From CBDFHF01 sp965247565 (GTDB lineage Bacteria; Pseudomonadota; Gammaproteobacteria; Methylococcales; Methylomonadaceae): DNA of 64,000 nt. Of the stretch, positions 1-9,092 are shown one piece after another; position 1 is the first letter of the stretch; every line of letters starts with the position of its first letter. The notes beneath the pieces were generated by a model. That model was not told the origin of the DNA. It worked only from the letters and a program-made list of their open reading frames with translations, and searched no databases. The DNA lies in NCBI GenBank assembly GCA_965247565.1, contig CBDFHF010000003.1, forward strand, positions 1,488,001-1,552,000. The letters run 5' to 3'. The position numbers and the translations under genes are program-made.

Positions 1-1191
1 TTCTTTGCTAACTATTTGTTCAACGGGTTTTTTATCTGCGGCCTGCTTTTTAGTGAATAGGCCTTTTAGCTTTCCGGTCACCCCGACTGTTTGTTTCTCA
101 GCCGGTTTTTGAGGTGCCGGCATAATAATATCTTCCGGGTAATCAAACGGGATATTTTCAGGTTCTGGTTCTAAAGCCTGGATGGGTTCTGCCGATGGCT
201 TAGTTTCAGGCTGCGATGGCTCAGGTGCCATGGCAGATACAAATGAAAATGAATCCGCTGCAGTGGCACTGGCACTGGATGATACTGTTCGATTGATCAC
301 CCCTTCAAAATTGGGTTCTAAGGCCTGGATTGTCTCATTGACGACCTCGGCAGCATTATTTTCCGGTTGGAATGAGGGTAAAGACAACTCTTTTTCTAAA
401 GAGTCAGTTGCTAGGTTAGTAACATCTTGTGCAGTTATAACCGGTTCAACTTCGAAAGATTGCGAAGCACTGGCATTGGTTAGCTCAGCTCTGTATTTTT
501 CTGTTAAATCAGCTAACACTTGCTGTGTTTTACCCTGCTGCTGTTGTAATAAGGATTTTTGCTCTGCAAGCGCCTGCTCCATATTAGCTAGTTGACTGTT
601 TTGTATGTCCAAAGTAGTTCGCAGGGTTGTCAACAACAAATCCTTCTCGACAAGCTTTGCTGTTTCCGCCTGACAGGTTTGTTGTAGTTCAATTTTGCTT
701 TGCTGTTCACTTTGAAGGCGATCAATCAATTGCTTAATGACACGGCTATGTTGTTGCCACACTTCTTCAGCCTTTATATCCTCGCTAACGGGTATAGGAC
801 GCTCGCCTAAGTCAAGTTGGGTTGCCAAAACCTGAACTAGGTCAGCTTGTTGCTTGTTGCGTTGGATAATTAGACCTTCGGCAAGAGTTAAACGTTGCTG
901 TTGTTGTTGAGCTAGCGATTTCTCTTGTTCTATTTGGCCAGCAGCTTGCGCCAATTCTTCCTGAATTTGTTGAAACTGCTGTTGGAGGGCCTCAAGGGCG
1001 TTTTGTGTAGCAGCACGAGCTTGTTGCGACTTGCGATTTATTCTCTTTAAAAAAGCAATCCTGATACTGTAAAAAACCGCTGTCAGTAGCCAAGCTAACG
1101 CCGCTATGATTCCCACATACAGTGAATTATCCAAGGTAAATTGAAATAATTGGGTTAGTGTATTTTTAATAAGCGGCAAATAGGTTTCCAT
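1..1191 (-). CDS. membrane-anchored coiled-coil protein, 3' end outside window
   Basis: An uninterrupted minus-strand frame runs from an ATG at 1191 to the left edge (397 codons, no stop), so the C-terminus is missing. The N-terminus (about residues 20-45) is one hydrophobic membrane segment. Residues ~50-230 are extremely Gln/Glu/Ala/Leu rich, with runs such as QQQQQ, and should form a long coiled coil. The rest (~230-397) is acidic and Pro/Ser/Ala rich, ending near the edge in a Lys-rich patch. I do not recognise a family. The architecture resembles envelope or polar scaffold proteins with one membrane anchor, but that is inference. It is divergent from the 4.5S RNA-dnaX transcription unit. 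Plus-strand open frames over this stretch are shadows. Confidence 0.8.
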   Translation of the reverse strand, partial: METYLPLIKNTLTQLFQFTLDNSLYVGIIAALAWLLTAVFYSIRIAFLKRINRKSQQARAATQNALEALQQQFQQIQEELAQAAGQIEQEKSLAQQQQQRLTLAEGLIIQRNKQQADLVQVLATQLDLGERPIPVSEDIKAEEVWQQHSRVIKQLIDRLQSEQQSKIELQQTCQAETAKLVEKDLLLTTLRTTLDIQNSQLANMEQALAEQKSLLQQQQGKTQQVLADLTEKYRAELTNASASQSFEVEPVITAQDVTNLATDSLEKELSLPSFQPENNAAEVVNETIQALEPNFEGVINRTVSSSASATAADSFSFVSAMAPEPSQPETKPSAEPIQALEPEPENIPFDYPEDIIMPAPQKPAEKQTVGVTGKLKGLFTKKQAADKKPVEQIVSKE

Positions 1192-1518
1192 AAGCGGTTT
1201 CCTCAATCAGGGTGACTTGTCATGCGTTGTGGCTGCAACACCGGAGTTAAATCCCCGCATTCATAGGGATATTCGTCCGAGTTCAGCAAAAAACATGCGT
1301 GTTATTTTTATAATGAGTTGTTTTTATAATACGATAGTTGCAGACCACTTACCAAAGTCGTTTGCTTTTTCATGAAATATGTTCTCAAAACTGCTCTCTT
1401 TGGTAAAGTAATGTCGAATTAAGTTTGGCTGTCTAGGATAACATTTAGCACATGAAGTTGCTTATTGGGAACAGAAAACAACTTTATACAGTTATTTGCA
1501 AAAACATTTCCGTTCAGC
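1192..1518. other. intergenic region between divergent units
   Basis: AT-rich spacer between the coiled-coil gene (minus) and the 4.5S RNA promoter (plus). I see no gene, tRNA or strong hairpin in it; it should hold the minus-strand promoter, which I cannot place with confidence. Confidence 0.5.
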
Positions 1519-1547
1519 TTGTCTTATCAATTTTATTCAACGATAAT
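1519..1547 (+). promoter_or_regulatory. probable sigma-70 promoter of 4.5S RNA
   Basis: TTGTCT at 1519-1524 and GATAAT at 1542-1547 are separated by exactly 17 nt, close to the sigma-70 consensus. Initiation near 1554 would give a short 5' leader, containing a 6-bp hairpin (TTAGCC/GGCTAA, 1557-1573), before the mature 4.5S RNA. Not experimentally shown. Confidence 0.5.
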
Positions 1548-1582
1548 ACGCGTCCTTTAGCCGGTTCGGCTAAGTTTGTAAT

Positions 1583-1692
<110 letters not shown>

Positions 1693-1725
1693 GCCCACTC
1701 ACAGTTACTACTCTTCGAGCCTGCA

Positions 1726-3309
1726 ATGAATTACCAGGTTCTGGCCAGAAAATGGCGGCCCCATAATTTTTCAGAAGTTGTCGGACAAGAACATGTAGTC
1801 AAATCGTTAATAAACGCTTTGCAACATGACCGCTTGCATCATGCCTATTTGTTTACCGGAACACGCGGCGTTGGTAAAACTACCTTAGCTAGAATTCTGG
1901 CCAAAGCCATTAATTGCGAAAATCTTCAAGATGCTAATCCTTGCGGCGAATGTCGTGTTTGCAAGGAAGTTGATGAAGGGAGGTTTTTAGATTTAATTGA
2001 AGTCGATGCCGCTTCCCGCACCAAGGTCGAAGATACTCGCGATTTATTAGACAATGCGCAATATGCGCCGAATATGGGTCGTTATAAGGTTTATCTTATT
2101 GACGAAGTACACATGCTATCCGGCCATAGTTTTAATGCCTTGTTGAAAACTCTGGAAGAACCACCGCCGCAAGTTAAATTTCTACTTGCTACGACGGACC
2201 CTCACAAAATACCGGTAACGGTGCTATCTCGTTGTCTGCAATTTAATCTCAAGCGTTTATTGCCTGATCAGCTTTTTAAGCAGATGGAGTTTATTCTTCG
2301 GCAGGAGCAAATTGATTTTGAGGCGGGCGCGTTAAAGTTGTTGGCTCGTGCAGCAGATGGAAGCATGCGAGACGGTCTCAGCTTGTTGGATCAAGCGATA
2401 GTTTACGGCGATGGCCAAGTCAAGCAGGAGCAAGTCGGAATAATGCTGGGCACGATTGCACAACAACCGGTGGAAGAGTTGTTAAGCGCGCTGGCTAATG
2501 GTGATGCCCAGGCAATTTTTGGCCAAATCAATGAATTGGCCAACTTAACGCCGGATTTTAGCGATGTGTTGAAGCAAATGCTGCAAGTGCTACACCGTAT
2601 CGCCGTAGTGCAACAATTTCCCGGTGTAGTTGATCATGAATTTGATAACGAGATGATTGCAAATTTAGCCGCGCAATTAATACCAGAGGACGTGCAGCTT
2701 TTTTATCAAATTGGCTTGCTAGGGCAGAGAGATTTGGAGCTAGCGCCAGACCCGCGCACTGGTTTTGAAATGACACTGTTGAGGATGCTAACGTTTAAAC
2801 CTGTCTGTTTGCAATCGCAACCTGTTAAACCCCCGCCTACTTCCGCAAAAATTGAAAAAATAACCCCAACAGCAATTCATAGCCCCGCGGAACTTGCTCC
2901 GGCAAATAGGCCTTCAGCAGTTATTTGCAATGATAATAACTGGGTAGACATTGTTGCAGCAATGAAAGTCGGCGGCATGACCCGTGAGCTTGCCCATAAT
3001 TGTGTATTGCAAAGTGTTGACGATAAGGTTTGTACTCTGATGTTGGACGCTGGTCATAAACAACTACGCAGTGCGGTGACTGAACAGAAATTACAAAAAG
3101 CTTTGCAGACTTATTACGGCAAGTCTTTAAAGTTAGTCATCAATACTGAAAAAGCTGATGTGCTGACAACACCTGCCGCGCAATTTACCAAAGATCGGGC
3201 GGATAAACAGCAAGCTGCGGTTGATGCAATAAATGCCGACGAAAACATACAGGCTTTAAAAGAACAGTTTGATGCGCGGGTGATGCCCGGTAGTATTGAA
3301 CCTGTTTAA
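1726..3309 (+). CDS. dnaX: DNA polymerase III subunit tau/gamma (clamp loader)
   Basis: ATPase of the clamp loader, which opens and loads the beta sliding clamp and (as tau) binds the replicase core and DnaB. The 527-residue protein begins MNYQVLARKWRP, the usual family start. The Walker A box GTRGVGKTT is near residue 45, a zinc-binding Cys cluster (CENLQDANPCGECRVC) follows, Walker B is LIDEVHML, and the sensor region contains TTDPHKIPVTVLSRC. The clamp-loader domain III ends near residue 357, a short Pro-rich linker follows, and a tau-type C-terminal domain completes the protein. It is shorter than E. coli tau (643) because the linker is short. An in-frame upstream start at 1663 would overlap the 4.5S RNA and is rejected. 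An A6 run at 2855-2860 might permit a gamma-like product (see findings). First gene of a dnaX-ybaB-recR-HIT series. Confidence 0.95.
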   Translation: MNYQVLARKWRPHNFSEVVGQEHVVKSLINALQHDRLHHAYLFTGTRGVGKTTLARILAKAINCENLQDANPCGECRVCKEVDEGRFLDLIEVDAASRTKVEDTRDLLDNAQYAPNMGRYKVYLIDEVHMLSGHSFNALLKTLEEPPPQVKFLLATTDPHKIPVTVLSRCLQFNLKRLLPDQLFKQMEFILRQEQIDFEAGALKLLARAADGSMRDGLSLLDQAIVYGDGQVKQEQVGIMLGTIAQQPVEELLSALANGDAQAIFGQINELANLTPDFSDVLKQMLQVLHRIAVVQQFPGVVDHEFDNEMIANLAAQLIPEDVQLFYQIGLLGQRDLELAPDPRTGFEMTLLRMLTFKPVCLQSQPVKPPPTSAKIEKITPTAIHSPAELAPANRPSAVICNDNNWVDIVAAMKVGGMTRELAHNCVLQSVDDKVCTLMLDAGHKQLRSAVTEQKLQKALQTYYGKSLKLVINTEKADVLTTPAAQFTKDRADKQQAAVDAINADENIQALKEQFDARVMPGSIEPV

Positions 3310-3327
3310 TACTACGAGGAGAGAAAG

Positions 3328-3651
3328 ATGAAAAATGCCTTAGGCAATATTATGCAACAAGCCCAGAAAATGCAGGAGGACCTTAAGAAAGCGCAAGACG
3401 AACTTGCCAATATGCAGGTGATGGGTGAATCTGGTGGAGGTTTGGTAACTATTTTGATGACTGGCAAACGCGAAGCCAGAAAAGTGACTATTGATCCATC
3501 CTTATTGGGCGACGATAAAGATATGTTGGAAGATTTAGTTGCAGCAGCAATTAATGATGCAGTGAATAAAGTCGCAAAAATGAAAAAAGAAAAAATGGCC
3601 GATATAACTGCCGGTATTCCCTTGCCTCCTGGCTTTCAACTGCCATTTTAA
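3328..3651 (+). CDS. ybaB: YbaB/EbfC family nucleoid-associated protein
   Basis: Small DNA-binding protein (107 residues) of the YbaB/EbfC family, a dimer with a tweezer-like fold. It begins with a helix rich in Lys, Gln and Met (NIMQQAQKMQEDLKKAQDEL). The family block with GGGLV and ARKVTIDPSLL follows, then DLVAAAINDAVNKV and a short C-terminal tail. GAGGAGAG lies just before the ATG. The gene sits 18 nt after dnaX and 2 nt before recR, the order seen in many proteobacteria, so cotranscription is very likely. Confidence 0.95.
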   Translation: MKNALGNIMQQAQKMQEDLKKAQDELANMQVMGESGGGLVTILMTGKREARKVTIDPSLLGDDKDMLEDLVAAAINDAVNKVAKMKKEKMADITAGIPLPPGFQLPF

Positions 3652-3653
3652 CG

Positions 3654-4250
3654 ATGCATAAAAGAGGTTTGTTAGGTCAACTAATTGAGCATTTATGCTA
3701 TTTGCCGGGTGTAGGGCCAAAAACAGCACAGCGCATGGCTTTTCATTTGTTACAACGAGATCGGCAGGGTGCAAAAAGATTGTCCGAAACCTTGTTGCAA
3801 GCGATTGATAACATCGGCCAATGCGTTCAGTGTCGTACCTTAACTGAGCAGAAGGAGTGCGATATCTGTGGCGATCAGTCCAGAGATTTGGGTGTAATCT
3901 GCATTGTTGAAAGCGCCTCCGATGTTTGGATTGTTGAACAGACCTCTGCGTTCAAGGGAAAGTATTTCGTTTTGCATGGACATTTATCACCGCTAGACGG
4001 TATTGGCCCCGAGGAGTTGGGTTTGGATCAGCTAGAACAGCGGCTGGCCGATGGGGAGGTTAAGGAGCTGATTTTAGCTACTAATTCCACTGTAGAAGGC
4101 GAGGCCACAGCCTATTTTATCGGTGAATTAGCCAAAAAACATCATGTTCAAGCCAGTCGTATCGCTCATGGTGTGCCGATGGGCGGTGAATTAGAGTTCA
4201 TTGACAGCGGGACTCTGGTGCATGCGATCAATGGCCGAACCCAAATTTGA
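3654..4250 (+). CDS. recR: recombination mediator protein RecR
   Basis: RecR forms a ring clamp and with RecO/RecF loads RecA on SSB-coated gapped DNA. The 198-residue protein has the family layout. A helix-hairpin-helix (LPGVGPKTAQRMAFHLL) is at residues ~17-33. A four-Cys zinc finger (CVQC...CDIC) lies around 57-72. The Toprim domain contains the acidic ICIVE and the ATNSTVEGEATA region, and a C-terminal Walker-like segment follows (RIAHGVPMGGELEFID). It starts 2 nt after the ybaB stop, which implies translational coupling. Confidence 0.96.
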   Translation: MHKRGLLGQLIEHLCYLPGVGPKTAQRMAFHLLQRDRQGAKRLSETLLQAIDNIGQCVQCRTLTEQKECDICGDQSRDLGVICIVESASDVWIVEQTSAFKGKYFVLHGHLSPLDGIGPEELGLDQLEQRLADGEVKELILATNSTVEGEATAYFIGELAKKHHVQASRIAHGVPMGGELEFIDSGTLVHAINGRTQI

Positions 4251-4277
4251 GGCATCCTCAGTTCGTAGGAGCAAGAA

Positions 4278-4616
4278 ATGAATGATTGTTTATTTTGTAA
4301 AATGGTTGCCGGAGTGATTAAGCCGGATGTGGTTTTTCAAGATGAAAATATGCTGGCATTTCGTGATATTAACCCGCAAGCGCCAGTGCATATTCTAATT
4401 ATTCCCAAACGGCACATCAGTAATTTGAATGATTTGGATGATACTTTGCTGGCAGGACAATTGTTGCAGACAGCGATAAAACTGGCCGAAAAGGAAGGAC
4501 TCGCTGAACACGGTTATAGAACTGTATTCAATTGTAATAGCCACGGAGGGCAGGAAGTTTATCACCTGCATTTGCACTTGCTGGGTGGTCGCCAAATGAC
4601 TTGGCCACCGGGTTGA
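4278..4616 (+). CDS. HIT family purine nucleoside phosphoramidase (HinT-like)
   Basis: Histidine-triad hydrolase of 112 residues, expected to cleave AMP-lysine/phosphoramidate-type substrates. The N-terminal CLFCKMVAG motif, the IPKRHISNLNDL segment and the catalytic triad HLHLHLLGG close to the C-terminus are all present. The length matches bacterial HinT. A strong GTAGGAGCAAGAA ribosome site precedes the ATG. It is the last gene of the dnaX run and is followed by a hairpin region. Confidence 0.93.
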   Translation: MNDCLFCKMVAGVIKPDVVFQDENMLAFRDINPQAPVHILIIPKRHISNLNDLDDTLLAGQLLQTAIKLAEKEGLAEHGYRTVFNCNSHGGQEVYHLHLHLLGGRQMTWPPG

Positions 4617-4677
4617 TACAGCGGGGATTATCCTGCGAAGAGTTCTTCAGATTTCCAGTGGGCAATGCAAATCATTA

Positions 4678-4733
4678 GCGCAACTCGATCAACTTATCGA
4701 ATTGCGCATATTATGTTAATCGCTAATTTAGCG
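4678..4733. terminator. hairpin pair between convergent genes
   Basis: A 12-bp imperfect stem (GCGCAACTCGAT / ATCGAATTGCGC, one mismatch, 6-nt loop) spans 4678-4707. A second palindrome, CGCTAATTTAGCG, at 4721-4733 overlaps the stop of the minus-strand gene. The position between the ends of convergent genes suggests a bidirectional transcription end. No long T-run follows, so the call is moderate. Confidence 0.4.
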
Positions 4734-5093
4734 CATCCTGCGGTAATCAAAATAGCGAGTTTCCCGGTCGAAATGCTTCCAGATGTATTTGGGATGTACT
4801 AACGGCTTAGTTGGTATTAAAAAAGTTGCAACGTCGCCGGCGCCTATTAAAGTACGACCCACCGCATGAAAAACTCCCGTTGCAAAACCGGCAGTTAAGC
4901 CATAGGCAGGGCCTTTCCTTTTAGAAATAACCATCATGGTTTTTGGAATTTCCACAAAACCAGTGACGACATTGGCAATACCATTACCCAATTTGTTTGT
5001 TATCTTGGACGGATAACTTTCCGCCATTGCGCCATACGGAGTGAGTAAGCACAGTGCAGAGAGCAGTAGCAGCTTTTTAAGTAGTTGTTTCAT
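4728..5093 (-). CDS. exosortase-system-associated protein, TIGR04073 family
   Basis: Exported protein of 121 residues. The start at 5093 is chosen because GGAG (5100-5103) lies 6 nt before it and overlaps the alternative ATG at 5105. A cleavable signal peptide (MKQLLKKLLLLSALCLLT...AMA) is followed by the family body: KLGNGIANVVTGFVEIPKT, GPAYGLTAGFATGV and GAGDVATFLIP. The Gly-rich repeats look like a small helical-hairpin, amphipathic domain. TIGR04073 proteins occur in genomes with PEP-CTERM/exosortase systems; their function is unknown. A PEP-CTERM protein (9093-9755) and PrsR (56383-57738) are also present in this window, consistent with that association. Confidence 0.82.
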   Translation of the reverse strand: MKQLLKKLLLLSALCLLTPYGAMAESYPSKITNKLGNGIANVVTGFVEIPKTMMVISKRKGPAYGLTAGFATGVFHAVGRTLIGAGDVATFLIPTKPLVHPKYIWKHFDRETRYFDYRRMR

Positions 5094-5307
5094 GGGTAAC
5101 TCCATAAATGATAAATTAAAATTGGTTTTTTAATGCGGGAATACTAGCATATCGCCTGATTTAGGCACAAACCGCCAACTACTCCAAGTGAAGTAAGCCT
5201 AGTGCCAGACTAAAAATATTCCTCATACGGTAACCCTATAAGCTTATGCCAATTATAAATTCTTGTTGGGAAATTATGTGATTTGAACTCGCGGCTTTCA
5301 AACCAAA

Positions 5308-8300
5308 TCACCGCATTCGATTCAGGATAGTCGATTTGTGTTCAGGAAAGGTTTGTTCAGCAGAAAACTTACCATACCGAACCAAAATACCTGGTAATAA
5401 TAATAAATTTAGAGCCGTTGAAGTGGTTAATCCGCCAATAATAATTGCTGCCATCGGCCCCATGATTTCTCTGCCTGGACTATCGCTATTAATAGCAATC
5501 GGTAACATGGCAAAAGCCGTTACTAAGCCGGTCATTAGGATTGATGGTAATCGTTGTTGCGCACCTAATTGCGCAGTAGCCCAATTCCATTGACAGCTTT
5601 CGTTAGTCAGCAAATATTGATAGTGAGAAAGCAGCATAATACTGTTACGGACGGTTATGCCGAATAAAGTAATAAAACCAACGACCGAACCCACCGATAA
5701 AGTTGCGCCAGTCAGTGCCACGGCGGCAACACCGCCGATTAATGCAAATGGCAGATTCACTAAGGTTAACAACATGTTGCGCAAACTGCCGAGAGCGATG
5801 TAAATCAGCATTAACACCGCCGCACCTGCTAATAGCGAATGTAAAATTAACTCATTACGAGCTTGAGCCTGTTCAATCGCTGCGCCCGTGAATTCGGGGT
5901 ACATGTCTCCAGCAAAGTCGATATGCTGCTTAATAAGCGTTTTCACCTCCTGCATTACAGTTGTCATATCTCCGTCGATAACATTGGCGGTGATACTTTG
6001 TCGACGTTGGGAACCTTCATGCAGAATATTATATCGGTTGCTGGAATGGCTAATTTCCGCGATTTGTTCAAGCGTAACTAGTGTGCCATCTAAGGTTCTG
6101 ATTGGTAACTTGGCTAGTGATTCCGGCTGTTGCTTTAAATCTGGTTTTAAGCTCACAGCAATATTGATAGCCTTGTTACCCAGGAATTTTTTGCCGACTA
6201 CTCGGGTCTCGTAAGCAGCTTGTAAGGCGTCTATCACTTGTGCTGGCATCACTCCGTGTAAATTTAGTTGATCGAGATTTAACTGAATCTGTAGCAGTGG
6301 CGTGCTTGGCGGAGAACGCAATTGTACGTCCGTAACGCCAGGAATAGATCGCATTAGCGTGGCAATTTGTTGGGCTTTATTGTCCAGCTGATTTAAATCA
6401 TGGCCATAGATGTTAATGACCACCGGCGCTGTATAGCCGGAAATGGTTTCATCGATTCGCTCTGTTAAAAACGTGTTCGCTTCAAAGACAATACCGGGAA
6501 AGCTAACCAAAATGGCGCGCAGTTTATCTTTGACTATTTGTTGCTGTCTTCCCGAAAGCGGATCCAGGCGAATTTCATATTCACTATAATGGCTGCCGTA
6601 GGTATCGGCTCCGCGCTCAGCACGTCCGGCCCATTGCGATACCGACTGTACGCCAGGAATCGTTATAAATTGCTGTGTCAGCTGCTTACCTATACGGAGA
6701 GATTCATGCAAAGAAGTGCCGGGAATACTACTGGTATGAACAATGTAGTGACCTTCACGTAATTCAGGTAAAAATTTGTTGTCGAGGTTAAGTAAGGTTA
6801 GTACAGCAATAAGGCAACTAACAATGCTAGCTGTTATAAACCAGGGCAGATGATGACTGACAAAAGATAGTGTTTTTTGGTAGGTGGGCTTTATTAATCT
6901 AATAAGTGGTGGATCAGGTAGTTTATGTGGATTACTACCAAGCAACACGAAACAAAGTGACGGCGTTAAAGTTAGTGCTACCAATAGAGACATCAAAATC
7001 GCGAGAATATAGGAAATACCCAGCGGTGCAAATAGTCGTCCTGCAACGCCATCCAGTGTTAATAGTGGCACAAATACCAGCGCCACAATAAAACTGGCAT
7101 AAACCACCGAGCTGCGAACCTCCAGTGACGCATTATAAACCACGCTTGCCACAGGATGGGGTTGAGAGAGCAAGCGGTTCTCACGCAAACGTCGGAAAAT
7201 ATTTTCAGTATCGATAATGGCATCATCAACCACTTCACCTAAGGCAATCGCCAAACCGCCGAGAACCATAATATTCAAGTTAACGCCGGTTAATATTAGG
7301 GCGATAATTGCCGCCAGCAAAGATACCGGAATCGCAATTGCCGCAATAATTGCCGTGCGTATATTAAATAAAAACGCATACAAAATAATCAACACGAACA
7401 GACTACCCAGTATTAAATGTCCGGATAAATTAGCGATAGATCGCTCAATGTAATCGGCAGGGCGAAAAAGATGAGCGTGAAAAAGAATGGATTGCTGAGT
7501 AAATAACGGCTCGAATTCACGCAGGGTTTGTTCAACCAGTCTTGATACTGACAATGTATTAGCGCCGTATTGACCGATTACCATCATCACAATGCCGGTT
7601 TTGCCCATGATTTGCGCTCCGCCAATTGCCGGTTGCGGGGCGTAAGTAATTTTGGTCACTTCGCCCAAAGTGATATTACGGCCTGAGTCACGTTTCACAA
7701 TCAATTTGGCAAATTGCTCGGGTGTACTAGGTTGGCCGGTGAGTTGCAGAGTAAAACGTTGGTTAGCGTTTTCAATAAAGCCACCACCTTGAACTTGACC
7801 GGCTTGTTCGGCCGCTTGAATAATATCGCCCAAAGCCAGATTAAAGCGCTGCAATTGGTTGGGATCAACCTGAATTTGTAGCTGCGCGATTTCACCGCCA
7901 AACACATTCACATCAGCGACACCCGGCACCGCCAATAATCGTGGCACAATTGTCCAATCCACCAAACTGCGTAAAGCCATTAAATCCTGACTGTCGGAAT
8001 TAAGACCAATAGTCAACAAGGTTGCAGATGCTGATGACAAAGGGATAACGACTGGCTTAATGCTGAAGGGTAGTGACAAACCGGTTAATCGCTCGCTAAC
8101 TAATTGGCGATTACGATAAATATCGCTCCTTTCCGTGAACGTTGCAGTGACCACCGATAAGCCCTGAATAGACTCAGAGCGAACCGATTCCATGCCGGCT
8201 AAACCGCCGATTGCCATTTCAATGGGTTGGGTGATTAATACCTCAACCTGCTCAGCAGCAAAGCCCGGTGCTTCAGTTTGAATGATCACGCGCTTCGGTG

Positions 8301-8427
8301 AGAACTCAGGAAAAATATCCAAACCCGCGATACTAAAGCGATAACCGCCATATAGTACTATCAATATGGTGCACGCAATTACAATGCCATAGTGGCGGAT
8401 TGAAAAGCGAATTAGCGCGGGTAACAT
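5308..8427 (-). CDS. RND-type heavy-metal efflux permease (CusA/CzcA-like)
   Basis: Inner-membrane RND transporter of 1039 residues, the length typical of the HME (heavy-metal efflux) group. It has an N-terminal transmembrane helix followed by the porter loop with FPEFSPKRV and QVEVLITQPIE. The TM2-6 block carries the TM4 signature GGLAIALGEVVDDAIIDTEN, whose acidic residues should serve the proton relay. A second half repeats the layout and ends in GITVRNSIMLLSHYQYL and further membrane helices. CzcA/CusA-type pumps normally work with a periplasmic adaptor and an outer membrane channel, yet neither is encoded on either side here. The substrate cannot be read from sequence: I see no obvious methionine relay. 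A copper or other metal role is suggested by family only. Confidence 0.85.
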   Translation of the reverse strand: MLPALIRFSIRHYGIVIACTILIVLYGGYRFSIAGLDIFPEFSPKRVIIQTEAPGFAAEQVEVLITQPIEMAIGGLAGMESVRSESIQGLSVVTATFTERSDIYRNRQLVSERLTGLSLPFSIKPVVIPLSSASATLLTIGLNSDSQDLMALRSLVDWTIVPRLLAVPGVADVNVFGGEIAQLQIQVDPNQLQRFNLALGDIIQAAEQAGQVQGGGFIENANQRFTLQLTGQPSTPEQFAKLIVKRDSGRNITLGEVTKITYAPQPAIGGAQIMGKTGIVMMVIGQYGANTLSVSRLVEQTLREFEPLFTQQSILFHAHLFRPADYIERSIANLSGHLILGSLFVLIILYAFLFNIRTAIIAAIAIPVSLLAAIIALILTGVNLNIMVLGGLAIALGEVVDDAIIDTENIFRRLRENRLLSQPHPVASVVYNASLEVRSSVVYASFIVALVFVPLLTLDGVAGRLFAPLGISYILAILMSLLVALTLTPSLCFVLLGSNPHKLPDPPLIRLIKPTYQKTLSFVSHHLPWFITASIVSCLIAVLTLLNLDNKFLPELREGHYIVHTSSIPGTSLHESLRIGKQLTQQFITIPGVQSVSQWAGRAERGADTYGSHYSEYEIRLDPLSGRQQQIVKDKLRAILVSFPGIVFEANTFLTERIDETISGYTAPVVINIYGHDLNQLDNKAQQIATLMRSIPGVTDVQLRSPPSTPLLQIQLNLDQLNLHGVMPAQVIDALQAAYETRVVGKKFLGNKAINIAVSLKPDLKQQPESLAKLPIRTLDGTLVTLEQIAEISHSSNRYNILHEGSQRRQSITANVIDGDMTTVMQEVKTLIKQHIDFAGDMYPEFTGAAIEQAQARNELILHSLLAGAAVLMLIYIALGSLRNMLLTLVNLPFALIGGVAAVALTGATLSVGSVVGFITLFGITVRNSIMLLSHYQYLLTNESCQWNWATAQLGAQQRLPSILMTGLVTAFAMLPIAINSDSPGREIMGPMAAIIIGGLTTSTALNLLLLPGILVRYGKFSAEQTFPEHKSTILNRMR

Positions 8428-9092
8428 AGTGACCGATTAAAAATAATAGAAAGAAATCATCAGGCTGGAAAATTCTGCAATTGGCTGTGGGAGCTTAATA
8501 AATATCAAATTCAAACGGCATCATACCTAAATGAGCATGATGACTAAAGCTAAAACAGATCTGTGTATAGAGTATTCTTGACATTAGCTCCGGCCTTATG
8601 AGTCCATTCGACTTCGCTTATACGGAAAAGCGTAAGAGAATCGAGGAGGCTTTAGTCGTCGGAATAGAGGGTCGTCGATTGGTATTTGTCAAAGACAGAC
8701 CTTACTGAGAATTTATCCCTTCGCGTCTTCCAGAGTCGATGAAGAATCTAGCGGTTTAACTGCTGATTTTTGCACAAGCTTACCCGGTGTTAGATTTTCA
8801 CTTATGTTCGTTAGGTGGAAACTGTGCGACCAGTGAAATGTTAATCAGTATTGATGTGGTGAAAGACAAGTTAGTGATTGACTCAGGACGGGGAAAAATC
8901 ATCGTCGTTTAAACTGCTGAGTGTGGACCTAAAAGCAGACGAGTGCTAAATCAAAACGTCATATCCGATAATTACTTGAAGAGCCTTAGATACATTGAGC
9001 CAGTTCTTTATCTAAGTAAATAATTACGCTATTATCATCCACGCTTGATCAAGATTTTCTTAAATATAACAATTTCCATTAAGAGGTTATCC
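8428..9092. other. 665-bp region without a recognisable intact gene
   Basis: Upstream of both the RND gene (minus) and the PEP-CTERM gene (plus). The plus strand has a 50-codon open stretch at 8760-8912, bounded by stops and lacking a start, whose translation ends GRGKIIVV. It could be a gene remnant but I cannot assign it. A CTTATACG...CGTAAG short hairpin near 8617-8636 and a GAGGCTTTAG motif nearby resemble the GAGGCT/AGCCTC hairpin at 13142-13155. No clear promoter is identified. Confidence 0.4.

Noticed and set aside
182..595. 137-codon plus-strand open frame
   Set aside because: Lies antisense inside the coiled-coil gene, with low-complexity Ser/Ala composition mirroring it.
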